A program made the translations under genes and the position numbers. 19,833 nt of DNA from Euryarchaeota archaeon UBA24. Lineage in GTDB: Archaea; Halobacteriota; Halobacteria; Halobacteriales; Hikarchaeaceae. The notes below the pieces were generated by a model. It was not told the DNA's origin. It saw only the letters and a list, made by a program, of their open reading frames with translations, and searched no databases. Shown here in pieces: positions 1-8,780 of the stretch. The first letter of the stretch is position 1, and each line of letters starts with the position of its first letter. The stretch lies in contig DASO01000012.1 in the NCBI GenBank assembly GCA_002503845.1, forward strand, positions 1-19,833. The letters run 5' to 3'.

Positions 1-45
1 CGTAACAAGGTAGCCGTAGGGGAATCTGCGGCTGGATCACCTCCT
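1..45 (+). rRNA. 16S rRNA, 3' end (partial)
   Basis: Only the last 45 bases of the small-subunit rRNA are in the window. The universal end is visible: the GTAACAAGGTAGCCGTAGG segment, then GGCTGGATCA and the anti-Shine-Dalgarno CACCTCCT at 38-45, where the mature RNA should end. It is the head of an rRNA operon that continues into tRNA-Ala and 23S. The upstream half of its processing stem lies outside the window. Confidence 0.97.
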
Positions 46-152
46 ATTGAACGGGACCAGGCTATATGCCTGGCCCAAAAGATACAGGAGAGCTGATCGG
101 GCACTACAGGAACTGTCTACATTTTATGCGTCCCTTCTTCAGAATGAAGGGT
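46..152 (+). other. 16S-tRNA-Ala spacer with two hairpins
   Basis: This is transcribed spacer without a gene. Two stable hairpins stand out. The first is at 53-76, with CCAGGC paired to GCCTGG and flanked by GGG/CCC with a bulged A. The second is at 132-151, CCCTTC paired to GAAGGG, and it ends right before the tRNA. The first probably belongs to the 3' side of the 16S processing stem, but its partner is not in the window. Confidence 0.55.
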
Positions 153-224
153 GGGCCCATAACTCAGTGGTAGAGTGCTGCCTTTGCAAGGCAGAAGCCC
201 TGGGTTCGAATCCCAGTGGGTCCA
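153..224 (+). tRNA. tRNA-Ala (anticodon TGC)
   Basis: A full cloverleaf can be drawn. The acceptor GGGCCCA (153-159) pairs with TGGGTCC (217-223), and A224 is the discriminator. The anticodon stem CTGCC/GGCAG encloses loop TTTGCAA with anticodon TGC at 185-187. The T-loop is TTCGAAT. CCA is not encoded beyond the discriminator. A tRNA-Ala(TGC) between 16S and 23S is standard in haloarchaea, many other euryarchaea and bacteria. Confidence 0.97.
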
Positions 225-411
225 TGTCGAAGAAAATTGAATTTCACATGATATTCAATTCCATTCAAGGCAAACACATGCACTACTCCGTGAAATCGAG
301 AGTAGGAAGGGTCTGAGTACGTCCACTTCACACTACGGACGATTCTATGAAGATCATTTATACGCACATGGCTCTCACCCGCTTCCCCTCTTAGGGTCGT
401 GGTGAGAGCCA
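225..411 (+). other. tRNA-Ala-23S spacer with hairpins
   Basis: No gene is seen here. Readable structure includes hairpin 235-260 (AATTGAAT/ATTCAATT), hairpin 284-303 (TACTC/GAGTA), hairpin 320-341 (CGTCC/GGACG) and a strong 10-bp hairpin 370-410 (GGCTCTCACC/GGTGAGAGCC). They look like spacer processing or folding elements of the pre-rRNA. Confidence 0.5.
357..362 (+). promoter_or_regulatory. Possible internal rRNA promoter (TATA box)
   Basis: TTTATA matches the haloarchaeal TATA-box consensus. Haloarchaeal rRNA operons are known to have an extra promoter in the 16S-23S spacer, so this is a reasonable candidate. A single short match in an AT-rich spacer is weak evidence. Confidence 0.3.
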
Positions 412-455
412 GAGCCCAAGAACAGAACTTTAAATAAAATTCTATTCTTGGGCTC
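412..455 (+). other. Long perfect hairpin just before the 23S processing stem
   Basis: GAGCCCAAGAA (412-422) is perfectly complementary to TTCTTGGGCTC (445-455). After one mismatch the stem continues with AGAA (424-427) and TTCT (440-443). The AT-rich loop contains TTTAAATA (429-436), which is also a good archaeal TATA sequence. It lies directly upstream of the bulge-helix-bulge strand. Confidence 0.6.
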
Positions 456-456
456 A

Positions 457-485
457 CCCAGGCGAAAACTGGATCTGTATGATAA
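457..485 (+). promoter_or_regulatory. 23S bulge-helix-bulge processing site, 5' strand
   Basis: This strand pairs with 3434-3462 on the far side of 23S. CCCAG (457-461) pairs with TTGGG (3458-3462, one wobble). GCGA (462-465) pairs with TCGC (3451-3454). CTGGATC (469-475) pairs with GGTCCAG (3444-3450), and the helix runs on to about 485/3434 with one wobble and one mismatch. The unpaired triplets AAA (466-468) and TAA (3455-3457) give two 3-nt bulges around a 4-bp helix. That is the exact geometry cut by archaeal tRNA-splicing endonuclease to release pre-23S. Confidence 0.88.
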
Positions 486-500
486 ATACAGATAGTATCT

Positions 501-3418
<2,918 letters not shown>

Positions 3419-3433
3419 ATGATCTATCCAGAA

Positions 3434-3462
3434 TTATCCTATAGGTCCAGTCGCTAATTGGG
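3434..3462 (+). promoter_or_regulatory. 23S bulge-helix-bulge processing site, 3' strand
   Basis: Downstream partner of 457-485. GGTCCAG, TCGC, bulge TAA and TTGGG occupy 3444-3462 in the order needed for the bulge-helix-bulge. Cleavage in the two bulges would free pre-23S and could circularise it, as known for archaeal rRNA maturation. Confidence 0.88.
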
Positions 3463-3485
3463 TTGTGCGTTATTTATAATATCAA

Positions 3486-3570
3486 ACCGACACTGGCCAC
3501 GCTAACTCGACGAGTTAAGGGTGCTATCTTACTTGCACCCATTATGGCGGTTCAATTCCGCAAGTCGGCA
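3486..3570 (+). ncRNA. tRNA-like fold that sets the 5' end of 5S rRNA
   Basis: The 23S-5S spacer folds into a cloverleaf-like shape. The acceptor is CCGAC (3487-3491) with GTCGG (3564-3568). A small arm is AACTC/GAGTT (3504-3516). A perfect 6-bp arm GGGTGC/GCACCC (3519-3524, 3535-3540) has a 10-nt loop. The T-arm-like hairpin is GCGG-TTCAATT-CCGC (3547-3561). It ends in GCA immediately before the 5S start at 3571. It is not a functional tRNA: there is no normal D-arm, the anticodon loop is 10 nt and the acceptor ends do not pair. In Haloferax volcanii tRNase Z matures the 5S 5' end by recognising a tRNA-like upstream structure, and this element fits that role. Confidence 0.7.
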
Positions 3571-3796
3571 TTAAGGCGGCCATAGTGGCGGGGAAACTCC
3601 CGTACCCATCCCGAACACGGAAGATAAGCCCGCCTACGTTCCCTTGAGTACTGGAGTGCGCGAGCCTCTGGGAAATCCGGCCCGAAAGGGTGATTCGGTT
3701 ATGTACTGAGGGGTGTAAGATTAGTACGTGCTGGGTTCGTCCCGGCGGAAGGTCAAGCGCCCTGTCGACGTATATAATTGGTCGTTCGCTGCCTTT
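3571..3796 (+). rRNA. 5S rRNA with an internal ~104-nt insertion
   Basis: The 5' part is classic haloarchaeal 5S: TTAAGGCGGCCATAG at 3571, CCCATCCCGAACACGGAAGA near 3606 and GTGCGCGAGCCTCTGGGAAA up to about 3675. After AAATCCGG (3673-3680), where the closing strand of helix I should follow, the sequence departs. The expected strand is found only at 3788-3795, where GCTGCCTT pairs with AAGGCGGC (3573-3580) in 8 bp with one wobble, preceded by the usual TTC. The intervening ~104 nt fold on their own. Total length is ~226 nt against ~122 normally. Halococcus morrhuae 5S is known to be 231 nt with a 108-nt insertion near this place. The exact insertion edges and pairing of the helix IV/V side are uncertain. 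Confidence 0.82.
3681..3784 (+). other. Insertion inside 5S rRNA
   Basis: The inserted segment is structured. CCC-GAAA-GGG at 3681-3690 makes a GNRA tetraloop hairpin, flanked by AATC/GATT. A longer arm is formed by ATTA (3720-3723) with TAAT (3775-3778), then TACGT (3725-3729) with ACGTA (3768-3772), enclosing CTGGG-TTCGT-CCCGG (3731-3745). CCCTT at 3641-3645 could alternatively pair with AAGGG at 3686-3690, so the junction with the 5S core is not settled. No open frame or mobile-element hallmark is seen. Confidence 0.7.
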
Positions 3797-3818
3797 CCAT
3801 TCATATTTCCATACTTAT

Positions 3819-3857
3819 AGCGGTAGCAGTACCCGCTTTTGATATATCTGATCAAAA
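3819..3857 (+). terminator. Hairpins with T-tract after 5S
   Basis: AGCGGTA (3819-3825) pairs with TACCCGCT (3830-3837) with one bulged base, followed by a TTTT run. A second hairpin, TTTTGAT (3837-3843) with ATCAAAA (3851-3857), overlaps it. This could end or pause part of the rRNA transcript, or be a processing structure between 5S and tRNA-Cys. Confidence 0.4.
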
Positions 3858-3859
3858 CG

Positions 3860-3867
3860 GTTAACTA
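3860..3867 (+). promoter_or_regulatory. Possible TATA box of tRNA-Cys
   Basis: GTTAACTA is centred about 28 bases before the first base of tRNA-Cys, the right spacing for an archaeal promoter. The tRNA may also simply be co-transcribed with the rRNA operon. The match to consensus is only fair. Confidence 0.3.
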
Positions 3868-3891
3868 TCCAAGGCGAAAACATGATCCTGC

Positions 3892-3963
3892 GCATAGGTG
3901 GCAGAGTGGCTACGCGTCCGCCTGCAGAGCGGATATACGCCGGTTCGAATCCGGCCCTATGCT
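3892..3963 (+). tRNA. tRNA-Cys (anticodon GCA)
   Basis: The acceptor GCATAGG (3892-3898) pairs with CCTATGC (3956-3962), and the discriminator is T3963, the U73 identity base of tRNA-Cys. The anticodon stem TCCGC/GCGGA holds anticodon GCA at 3924-3926. The T-arm is CCGG-TTCGAAT-CCGG. A tRNA-Cys directly after 5S is the usual haloarchaeal operon tail. Confidence 0.97.
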
Positions 3964-3965
3964 TA

Positions 3966-4003
3966 TCTTCTACTCTACAATCTTTTTTTCTTAGAGTACA
4001 AGA
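3966..4003 (+). terminator. Operon-end hairpin with a T7 run in the loop
   Basis: TCTT-C-TACTCTA (3966-3977) pairs with TAGAGTA-C-AAGA (3992-4003), with one C-C mismatch. The loop contains seven consecutive T (3983-3989). Archaeal transcription stops readily at T-runs, so this is probably the end of the rRNA/tRNA-Cys transcript; the hairpin may protect the 3' end. Confidence 0.5.
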
Positions 4004-4036
4004 GAATATTCTATAGCCCCTTCCGAGAAGTAATTC

Positions 4037-4044
4037 TTTAATAA
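4037..4044 (+). promoter_or_regulatory. TATA box of the small ABM-like gene
   Basis: TTTAATAA is centred about 28 bases before the ATG at 4069. This spacing predicts a leaderless mRNA starting at or next to the ATG. Confidence 0.55.
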
Positions 4045-4068
4045 TCCGTCCCATAATTTTATACATCA

Positions 4069-4350
4069 ATGAAGTTCTTATCAACTTTTAAAATCACCAA
4101 AGGATTTGATACCTGGCTACAAATGTACAAAGAGATTGAACCCGACTTAGATGAATTAGGAATAAAAGTACTATGGGCCGGAACCAATTCCGACGAAACA
4201 AAAGTCTACGACGTTACAGAAGTAAAAGATCCATCAAAATTTGAGATACTAACAAAACGAGAAGATATCACAAAAAAGAGAATTGATGCTGGAGTCGAAT
4301 TGGAAAGTCAAGAAGTAATAGAGACTATATCTGAAGACTATTGGGCATAA
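4069..4350 (+). CDS. Small ABM-like protein, DUF3764-like, function unknown
   Basis: 93 residues, soluble, no signal peptide, lysine- and glutamate-rich. The order of motifs (FKITKGFDTWLQMYK at 7-21, GIKVLWAG at 31-38, TKVYDVTEVKDPSKFE at 44-59, GVELESQEVIET at 75-86) resembles the DUF3764 / antibiotic-biosynthesis-monooxygenase-like ferredoxin fold known from marine cyanobacteria and other plankton. That assignment is from memory of the pattern and is moderate at best. No function can be named. The ATG is chosen because a TATA box lies 28 bases upstream. Its last 13 bases overlap the end of mocA on the opposite strand, so the two genes converge. Confidence 0.7.
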   Translation: MKFLSTFKITKGFDTWLQMYKEIEPDLDELGIKVLWAGTNSDETKVYDVTEVKDPSKFEILTKREDITKKRIDAGVELESQEVIETISEDYWA

Positions 4351-4943
4351 TCCTCCAAATCCTCTTCCGTGTCGATATCAAATAGGACTCCTCTGTCACC
4401 TGTTTCAACTAAGTCCATCCCAAGATCTTTGAGAATAGAATTCCCCCCTTCATCACCTCTTAATCCTTCTTTGAGCATTTCTATCACAGAAGCTCTAAAT
4501 AAAACAGGATTTCCTCTTCTCCCCTTGTAACCTGCAACAAAAACATCTCCAACTTTCTTATTCATCTGGACAGAAATGAGTTCATTGACACTACTACTTT
4601 TCACGAATGGCATATCTCCCAGAGCAAATACAATCGCATTTTCTTCCAAAACCGCATCAATTCCTCTTCGAACCGAAGTTGACTGGCCCATTTTCCAATC
4701 TTTATTGTATAAAAATTCCACGTCTAAGTGAGATAGTTCTTCTTCCACTCTTTCTGCTTGATATCCGGTAACTATTTTTACAGATTCCACCTCCGAATCA
4801 ATCAAATTTTGAGTGGCCATTTTGATTATAGATTGGCCTCCAATTTCAACAAAAAGCTTGTTTTCGGCCCCAAACCTAGAGCTGTCTCCTCCCGCTAATA
4901 ATACTCCCAAAACACCACTATTTTTTTGGTTCGGTATAGTCAT
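4338..4943 (-). CDS. mocA: Molybdenum cofactor cytidylyltransferase-like nucleotidyltransferase
   Basis: 201 residues of the MobA-like NTP transferase fold. Visible motifs are the nucleotide loop LLAGGDSSRFGAENKL (15-30), GQSTSVRRGI (86-95), the metal-binding GDMP (109-112), GNPVLF (144-149), GDEGG (163-167) and DIDT (189-192). MocA transfers CMP from CTP to molybdopterin, making the MCD form used by the xanthine dehydrogenase/CO dehydrogenase family. The neighbouring coxS/coxM/xdhC genes favour MocA over MobA, which makes the GTP-derived form. The start overlaps the moeA stop in an ATGA arrangement, so the two are surely one operon. No Shine-Dalgarno is seen; translational coupling is likely. 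Confidence 0.85.
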   Translation of the reverse strand: MTIPNQKNSGVLGVLLAGGDSSRFGAENKLFVEIGGQSIIKMATQNLIDSEVESVKIVTGYQAERVEEELSHLDVEFLYNKDWKMGQSTSVRRGIDAVLEENAIVFALGDMPFVKSSSVNELISVQMNKKVGDVFVAGYKGRRGNPVLFRASVIEMLKEGLRGDEGGNSILKDLGMDLVETGDRGVLFDIDTEEDLEDYAQ

Positions 4944-6130
4944 CTTATTGCTGTATATGGAACGACTTTGACAATACTTCCTTTTTCAACATCATTCACC
5001 ATTATAAAAAAACCATCCGCCCGAACTGCTCGGGTACTAGATGACAACACACTAGAGTTAAAAACACCATCAAATATCTGCAATGGAGAATCTATATGTC
5101 CCAGTGGCATCGCTAATTCTCCACCTTTTTCAAATACTACTGGGACAATGTATTCAAATCCCTCTCTACTTACTTTTACATCACGGGACAGTTCCATGTC
5201 AATTGTGGGGAATTCTTCCAATCCCACAAAAAATGGACGGAGAAACAACATCGAAACTGTGTGCGCTCCTATTGGTTTCCCCGGAACTGCAAAAATAACC
5301 GAGCTACCGATACTTGCCATTGTAATTGGTTTCCCCGGACGTACCAATACTCCCTGAAACTGAATCGTTCCAAGGTTTGAAATGGCCTTTACCACATAAT
5401 CCCTTTTTCCCACACTTGTCCCCCCTGTTGTTATTACAACATCGTATTTTTTTGAGAGCTCTTCAATCCGTTTCTCAACAATTTCATATTGATCCGGAAC
5501 GCTACCTTCGTACGTTGGGCGCCCGCCCCACGAAGTCACTAGTCCACCAAGCATGGCCGAATCTAGGTCTTCATGCTTTCCCTCATAAATTTCCGTTCCA
5601 GTAGCTAGAATTCCAACTGAGAATGGAGAATAAACTTTAACATTTTTATGCCCTATATCCAATAAAAGAATCGCATCTCTCGGCGCCAAACACGTTCCCT
5701 TTTCAAACAACTTTTCGCCAATTGAGACATTACTCCCCTTCGCATATACATACGTCCAACTAGGGATATCTTCCCCAATCAGATTTTTCCCATCCACGTT
5801 TGCATCTTCCCGTTTTAACACCGCATCCGCCCCTTCTGGGAGTGCAGCACCCGTGGATATTCTAACCGCTTGTCCCGGAGAAATAGATCCAGGAGAATCC
5901 TCTGGAAAAACAGAATCGATAAGTTCCAATGGATATTCATCACTCGAATTAATGGCATATCCATCCATGGTTGCATGATTCTGAGATGGTAAGTCTACTT
6001 TTGAAACGATGGATTCCGCTAAGATGCGGCCTCCGATCTCATCTACTGCAATCGATTCTGTAGGTCTATCTGAGAGTAAAAGTTTGCGCACAGAGGCTAT
6101 TTTTAAAATAGCTTGAGACCGAGTCACCAT
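4940..6130 (-). CDS. moeA: Molybdopterin molybdotransferase MoeA
   Basis: 396 residues with the chosen start; it inserts molybdate into adenylylated molybdopterin. Motifs are TMDGYAI (54-60), STGAALPEGADAVLKRED (92-109), ILATGTEIYEG (174-184), the MPT-binding TTGGTSVGKRDY (234-245), RPGKP (264-268) and VPGKPIGA (282-289). In the last motif the common PGNPVSA reads PGKPIGA. Two upstream in-frame starts exist (ATG 6145 and TTG 6154). I prefer ATG 6130 because AAATATTT lies about 27 bases upstream, predicting a leaderless transcript. First gene of a moeA-mocA operon, divergent from coxS. The protein lacks the extra C-terminal domain seen in some archaeal MoeA fusions. Confidence 0.92.
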   Translation of the reverse strand: MVTRSQAILKIASVRKLLLSDRPTESIAVDEIGGRILAESIVSKVDLPSQNHATMDGYAINSSDEYPLELIDSVFPEDSPGSISPGQAVRISTGAALPEGADAVLKREDANVDGKNLIGEDIPSWTYVYAKGSNVSIGEKLFEKGTCLAPRDAILLLDIGHKNVKVYSPFSVGILATGTEIYEGKHEDLDSAMLGGLVTSWGGRPTYEGSVPDQYEIVEKRIEELSKKYDVVITTGGTSVGKRDYVVKAISNLGTIQFQGVLVRPGKPITMASIGSSVIFAVPGKPIGAHTVSMLFLRPFFVGLEEFPTIDMELSRDVKVSREGFEYIVPVVFEKGGELAMPLGHIDSPLQIFDGVFNSSVLSSSTRAVRADGFFIMVNDVEKGSIVKVVPYTAIR

Positions 6131-6148
6131 TTTTTGATTGGACATATT

Positions 6149-6167
6149 CTTCAAATATTTCTTGAAG
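6149..6167 (-). promoter_or_regulatory. moeA promoter: TATA box inside an inverted repeat
   Basis: CTTCAA (6149-6154) and TTGAAG (6162-6167) form a perfect 6-bp inverted repeat with a 7-base spacer. The palindromic TATA-like AAATATTT (6153-6160) sits across it, about 27 bases before ATG 6130. A protein bound to the repeat would block TBP, so this is a candidate operator for the moeA-mocA operon. Confidence 0.5.
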
Positions 6168-6201
6168 TCCTACCAAAAAACTCTTGACGGTATGTTCTCT
6201 G

Positions 6202-6210
6202 AATATATAT
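6202..6210 (+). promoter_or_regulatory. TATA-like element before coxS
   Basis: AATATATAT is the strongest TATA-like run upstream of coxS, but its centre is only ~18 bases from the ATG. That is too close for a leaderless start at 6224, so transcription may begin just inside, or another box is used. Recorded as a candidate only. Confidence 0.3.
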
Positions 6211-6223
6211 ATGGTGAAAAAAT

Positions 6224-6718
6224 ATGAGTGAGCACGATATAACCCTAACCGTCAATAATACTGAACACAAGTTGGTTATTGAATCAAGGAGACTTCTAAT
6301 ACATACACTCCGGGACGAGTTGGGCTATACCGGTCCAAATGTGGGATGTGAATCTAGCCTTTGCGGTGCCTGCACGATCCATCTCAATGGATCTGCAGTC
6401 AAATCCTGTACAATCTTAGCAGTACAAGCTAACAACGCAGATATAACAACGGTCGAAGGTTTAGCCCAACATGGAACCTTACACCCCATCCAATCAAGCT
6501 TCCAAGAAGAACATGGCCTCCAATGTGGATATTGCACCCCTGGAATGATGATGACTGCACTGGATTTCCTCAAACACCATCCTGACCCCTCCCGCGATGA
6601 AATACGTGAGGGCCTAGAAGGAAACCTTTGCCGTTGCACTGGTTATCACAATATAGTCAACGCAGTTGAATCTACTGCAAAGAAACTCGCCGAAATTAGT
6701 TCTGGAGGGTCTGCATAA
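6224..6718 (+). CDS. coxS: Xanthine dehydrogenase/CO dehydrogenase-family [2Fe-2S] subunit
   Basis: 164 residues, the normal length of the small iron-sulfur subunit of molybdenum hydroxylases. The N-terminal ferredoxin-like domain has C42, C47, C50 and C62 (motif GCESSLCGACTIHLNG, 41-56). The C-terminal helical domain has C101, C104, C136 and C138 (QCGYCTPGMM and LCRCTGYHNI). Together they hold the two [2Fe-2S] clusters that pass electrons from the molybdenum site to FAD. It is translationally coupled to the FAD subunit (TAATG overlap). The symbol names the family; the substrate (CO, purine, aldehyde or other) cannot be told from this subunit. Confidence 0.93.
   Translation: MSEHDITLTVNNTEHKLVIESRRLLIHTLRDELGYTGPNVGCESSLCGACTIHLNGSAVKSCTILAVQANNADITTVEGLAQHGTLHPIQSSFQEEHGLQCGYCTPGMMMTALDFLKHHPDPSRDEIREGLEGNLCRCTGYHNIVNAVESTAKKLAEISSGGSA
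6702..6709 (+). promoter_or_regulatory. Shine-Dalgarno for coxM
   Basis: CTGGAGGG contains GGAGG, complementary to the anti-Shine-Dalgarno CACCTCCT at 38-45, about nine bases before the coxM ATG. Internal operon genes with such sites contrast with the leaderless first genes. Confidence 0.6.
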
Positions 6719-7593
6719 TGTACCCCACACATTTCGATTATTACCAGGCGAAAACCCTATCTGAGTTATTTGATTTACTCTCTGAACATGGTGAAGAAAT
6801 GATTGAATTCCTCGCAGGTGGGCATAGCCTATTACCTATGATGAAAACTGGATTGGCATCTCCAGATATTTTGATAGACCTGAACAACATCGAAGAACTC
6901 CATGGGATTGAACAGAATGAAACCACAACTTGTATTGGCGCCATGGAGCACTACTCTGATATTTCTAGAAATAACATTGTTAAAACCAATTGCCCCGTAC
7001 TTGCAGAGGCAGTCAGTCTAGTTGGAGATATTCAAGTTAGGAATCGAGGAACTCTTGGTGGGAACCTAGCACACAACGATCCCGCAAGCGATCCCCCTGC
7101 TGCAATATTGGCATCCCAAGCAACCTTACACGTTCACGGACCCAATGGAAAACGAACGATCAAAGAAGATGATTTTTTCACTGGCTTATATGAAACATCA
7201 CTCGAAGAAGACGAAATATTGACCAAAATAGAAATCCAAAATATAGAAAATGGTGCAGGCTCTTACCTTAAAAAACCAAGCCCGTCCTCTGGATATGCTA
7301 TGATTGGAACTGCAGTAGTTTTACACTCCACCGATGGGATCATCGATACCGCAAGAGTGGCAGTAATTGGCGCTGTAGATCATGCTACACGTCTCACCGG
7401 AGTCGAAGATGCTTTAGTTGGTTCTCCTGCAACACACGAGTCCGCGATTAGTGCTGCAGAGCATGCTCTAGAAGGTATTGAAGATTATATGGTAATGGAA
7501 GATCTACAAGCCTCAGCAGAATACCGGGAACATTTGATAGGCGTGTATGCAAAAAGGGCTACAATGGCGGCAATAGACAATTTACCAAAATAA
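6718..7593 (+). CDS. coxM: Xanthine dehydrogenase/CO dehydrogenase-family FAD subunit
   Basis: 291 residues, typical of the medium subunit. The two FAD-binding motifs are clear: AGGHSLLPMMK (33-43) with the following LIDLNNI, and RGTLGGNLAHNDPASDPP (110-127). The C-terminal CO dehydrogenase flavoprotein domain follows. It receives electrons from the [2Fe-2S] subunit. The ATG overlaps the coxS stop by one base. The gene for the catalytic large subunit, which usually sits beside coxS and coxM, does not follow: the next gene is xdhC after a 69-base gap. Confidence 0.93.
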   Translation: MYPTHFDYYQAKTLSELFDLLSEHGEEMIEFLAGGHSLLPMMKTGLASPDILIDLNNIEELHGIEQNETTTCIGAMEHYSDISRNNIVKTNCPVLAEAVSLVGDIQVRNRGTLGGNLAHNDPASDPPAAILASQATLHVHGPNGKRTIKEDDFFTGLYETSLEEDEILTKIEIQNIENGAGSYLKKPSPSSGYAMIGTAVVLHSTDGIIDTARVAVIGAVDHATRLTGVEDALVGSPATHESAISAAEHALEGIEDYMVMEDLQASAEYREHLIGVYAKRATMAAIDNLPK

Positions 7594-7662
7594 CACGTTT
7601 CCTCTCTCATTCAGCTACACTCTCCGAAAGCGATACAGCTCTACAAAACATTTGTAATAACA

Positions 7663-8778
7663 ATGAACGATCAAGATTGGGGTGCCCCAGAATCGGAAAT
7701 TATAGAAACTATTCGAAGAGTTCAAAAATCAGATTCTCAGGCAGTTATAGCTCATATTGTAAGCGTAGAAGGCAGCGCATACAGGCGCCCCGGGGCAAAA
7801 ATGGTTGTATCTGAAAATAGAGTTGGTATCGGGAACATCACTGCCGGATGCTTAGAAGGAGAAGTACTCGATATAGCATCCAAAGTCTTAGAAACTGGAA
7901 AGCCCCTTATTCAAACCTACGATCTAATGCAAGATCGGGATGATATATGGGGATTAGGTGTGGGCTGCAATGGAGTCATTGACATATTACTCGAACAAAT
8001 AGATTCCTCCTATCAACCTATTTTAGACTCACTAGATCAAGGAAGGCCAATTGGAGTTGTAACTGCACTGTCCGGAGATGTTCCTATCGGGACTAAAGCG
8101 TATTATGATGAAGAGACTGGGTTTAACACCTCTGAGAATTTCCCAGATTGGCTCTTAGATGAATTGAATTCAATTCTGCCTCCTTTGTTCAAAAAAGGCA
8201 AATCAATTTCAATCGATATTGAATCCCAGGGTGGCCAAGCAAGAGTCTTCATTGATAGCATCCTCCCAATTCCAAAACTCATTATAGTTGGAAATGGAAA
8301 CGATGTCGCCCCTGTTGTAGATGTAGCAAAGATAAACGGTTTCTCAGTCAGCATAATCAGCTTTCGAAAAGGAATTGACATAGCTAAAAAATTCCCCAAT
8401 GCAGACCATTTCTATCATTCCTCTCCTTCTTCTATCACTTCCATTCTTGAATTCAACAATAACACCTATGTTGTAATTATGACTCATAATTTCATTGAAG
8501 ACCGGCTATCTCTTGAACAACTTCTCTCCACTCCTGTAAGTTATATCGGTCTACTAGGGCCCCAAGAGAGATTCAAAGAAATGCTCTCTGAGTTTAAAGC
8601 AGAGGGGAAAAACCTGACTTCCCACACTGATAGAATTTACACACCCATTGGTCTTGATATCGGTGGTGGTTCTCCTTATCAAATAGCCACAAGTATCATT
8701 TCCGAAATACTTTCTGTACACAACCACCGGCCACCAAGACATTTACGCGACCGAGAAGGTCCTATCCACGATAGATAG
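7663..8778 (+). CDS. xdhC: XdhC/CoxI-family molybdenum hydroxylase maturation factor
   Basis: 371 residues with both domains of the family. The N-terminal XdhC/CoxI domain contains VEGSAYRRPGAKMVV (35-49), AGCLEGEVL (61-69) and GLGVGCNG (97-104), with conserved C63 and C102. The C-terminal Rossmann domain starts near 206 with LIIVGNGND and continues with YVVIMTHNFIEDR (269-281), YIGLLGP (294-300) and GLDIGGGSP (330-338). Family members bind the molybdenum cofactor and help sulfurate and insert it into xanthine dehydrogenase-type enzymes. Its position downstream of coxS-coxM fits. A weak GATACA-like box ~28 bases before the ATG may give it its own start. Residues after ~355 form a short charged tail. 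Confidence 0.9.
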   Translation: MNDQDWGAPESEIIETIRRVQKSDSQAVIAHIVSVEGSAYRRPGAKMVVSENRVGIGNITAGCLEGEVLDIASKVLETGKPLIQTYDLMQDRDDIWGLGVGCNGVIDILLEQIDSSYQPILDSLDQGRPIGVVTALSGDVPIGTKAYYDEETGFNTSENFPDWLLDELNSILPPLFKKGKSISIDIESQGGQARVFIDSILPIPKLIIVGNGNDVAPVVDVAKINGFSVSIISFRKGIDIAKKFPNADHFYHSSPSSITSILEFNNNTYVVIMTHNFIEDRLSLEQLLSTPVSYIGLLGPQERFKEMLSEFKAEGKNLTSHTDRIYTPIGLDIGGGSPYQIATSIISEILSVHNHRPPRHLRDREGPIHDR

Positions 8779-8780
8779 TA

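Noticed and set aside
3486..3570. A functional tRNA gene between 23S and 5S
   Set aside because: The anticodon-like loop is 10 nt, the D-arm is abnormal and only five acceptor pairs form. A processing mimic explains it better.
4926..5604. Plus-strand open frames opposite moeA
   Set aside because: They are antisense shadows of a gene with clear MoeA motifs.
6131..6154. Longer moeA start at TTG 6154 or ATG 6145
   Set aside because: The TATA box at 6153-6160 would lie on or just beside these codons; ATG 6130 has the correct 27-base spacing.
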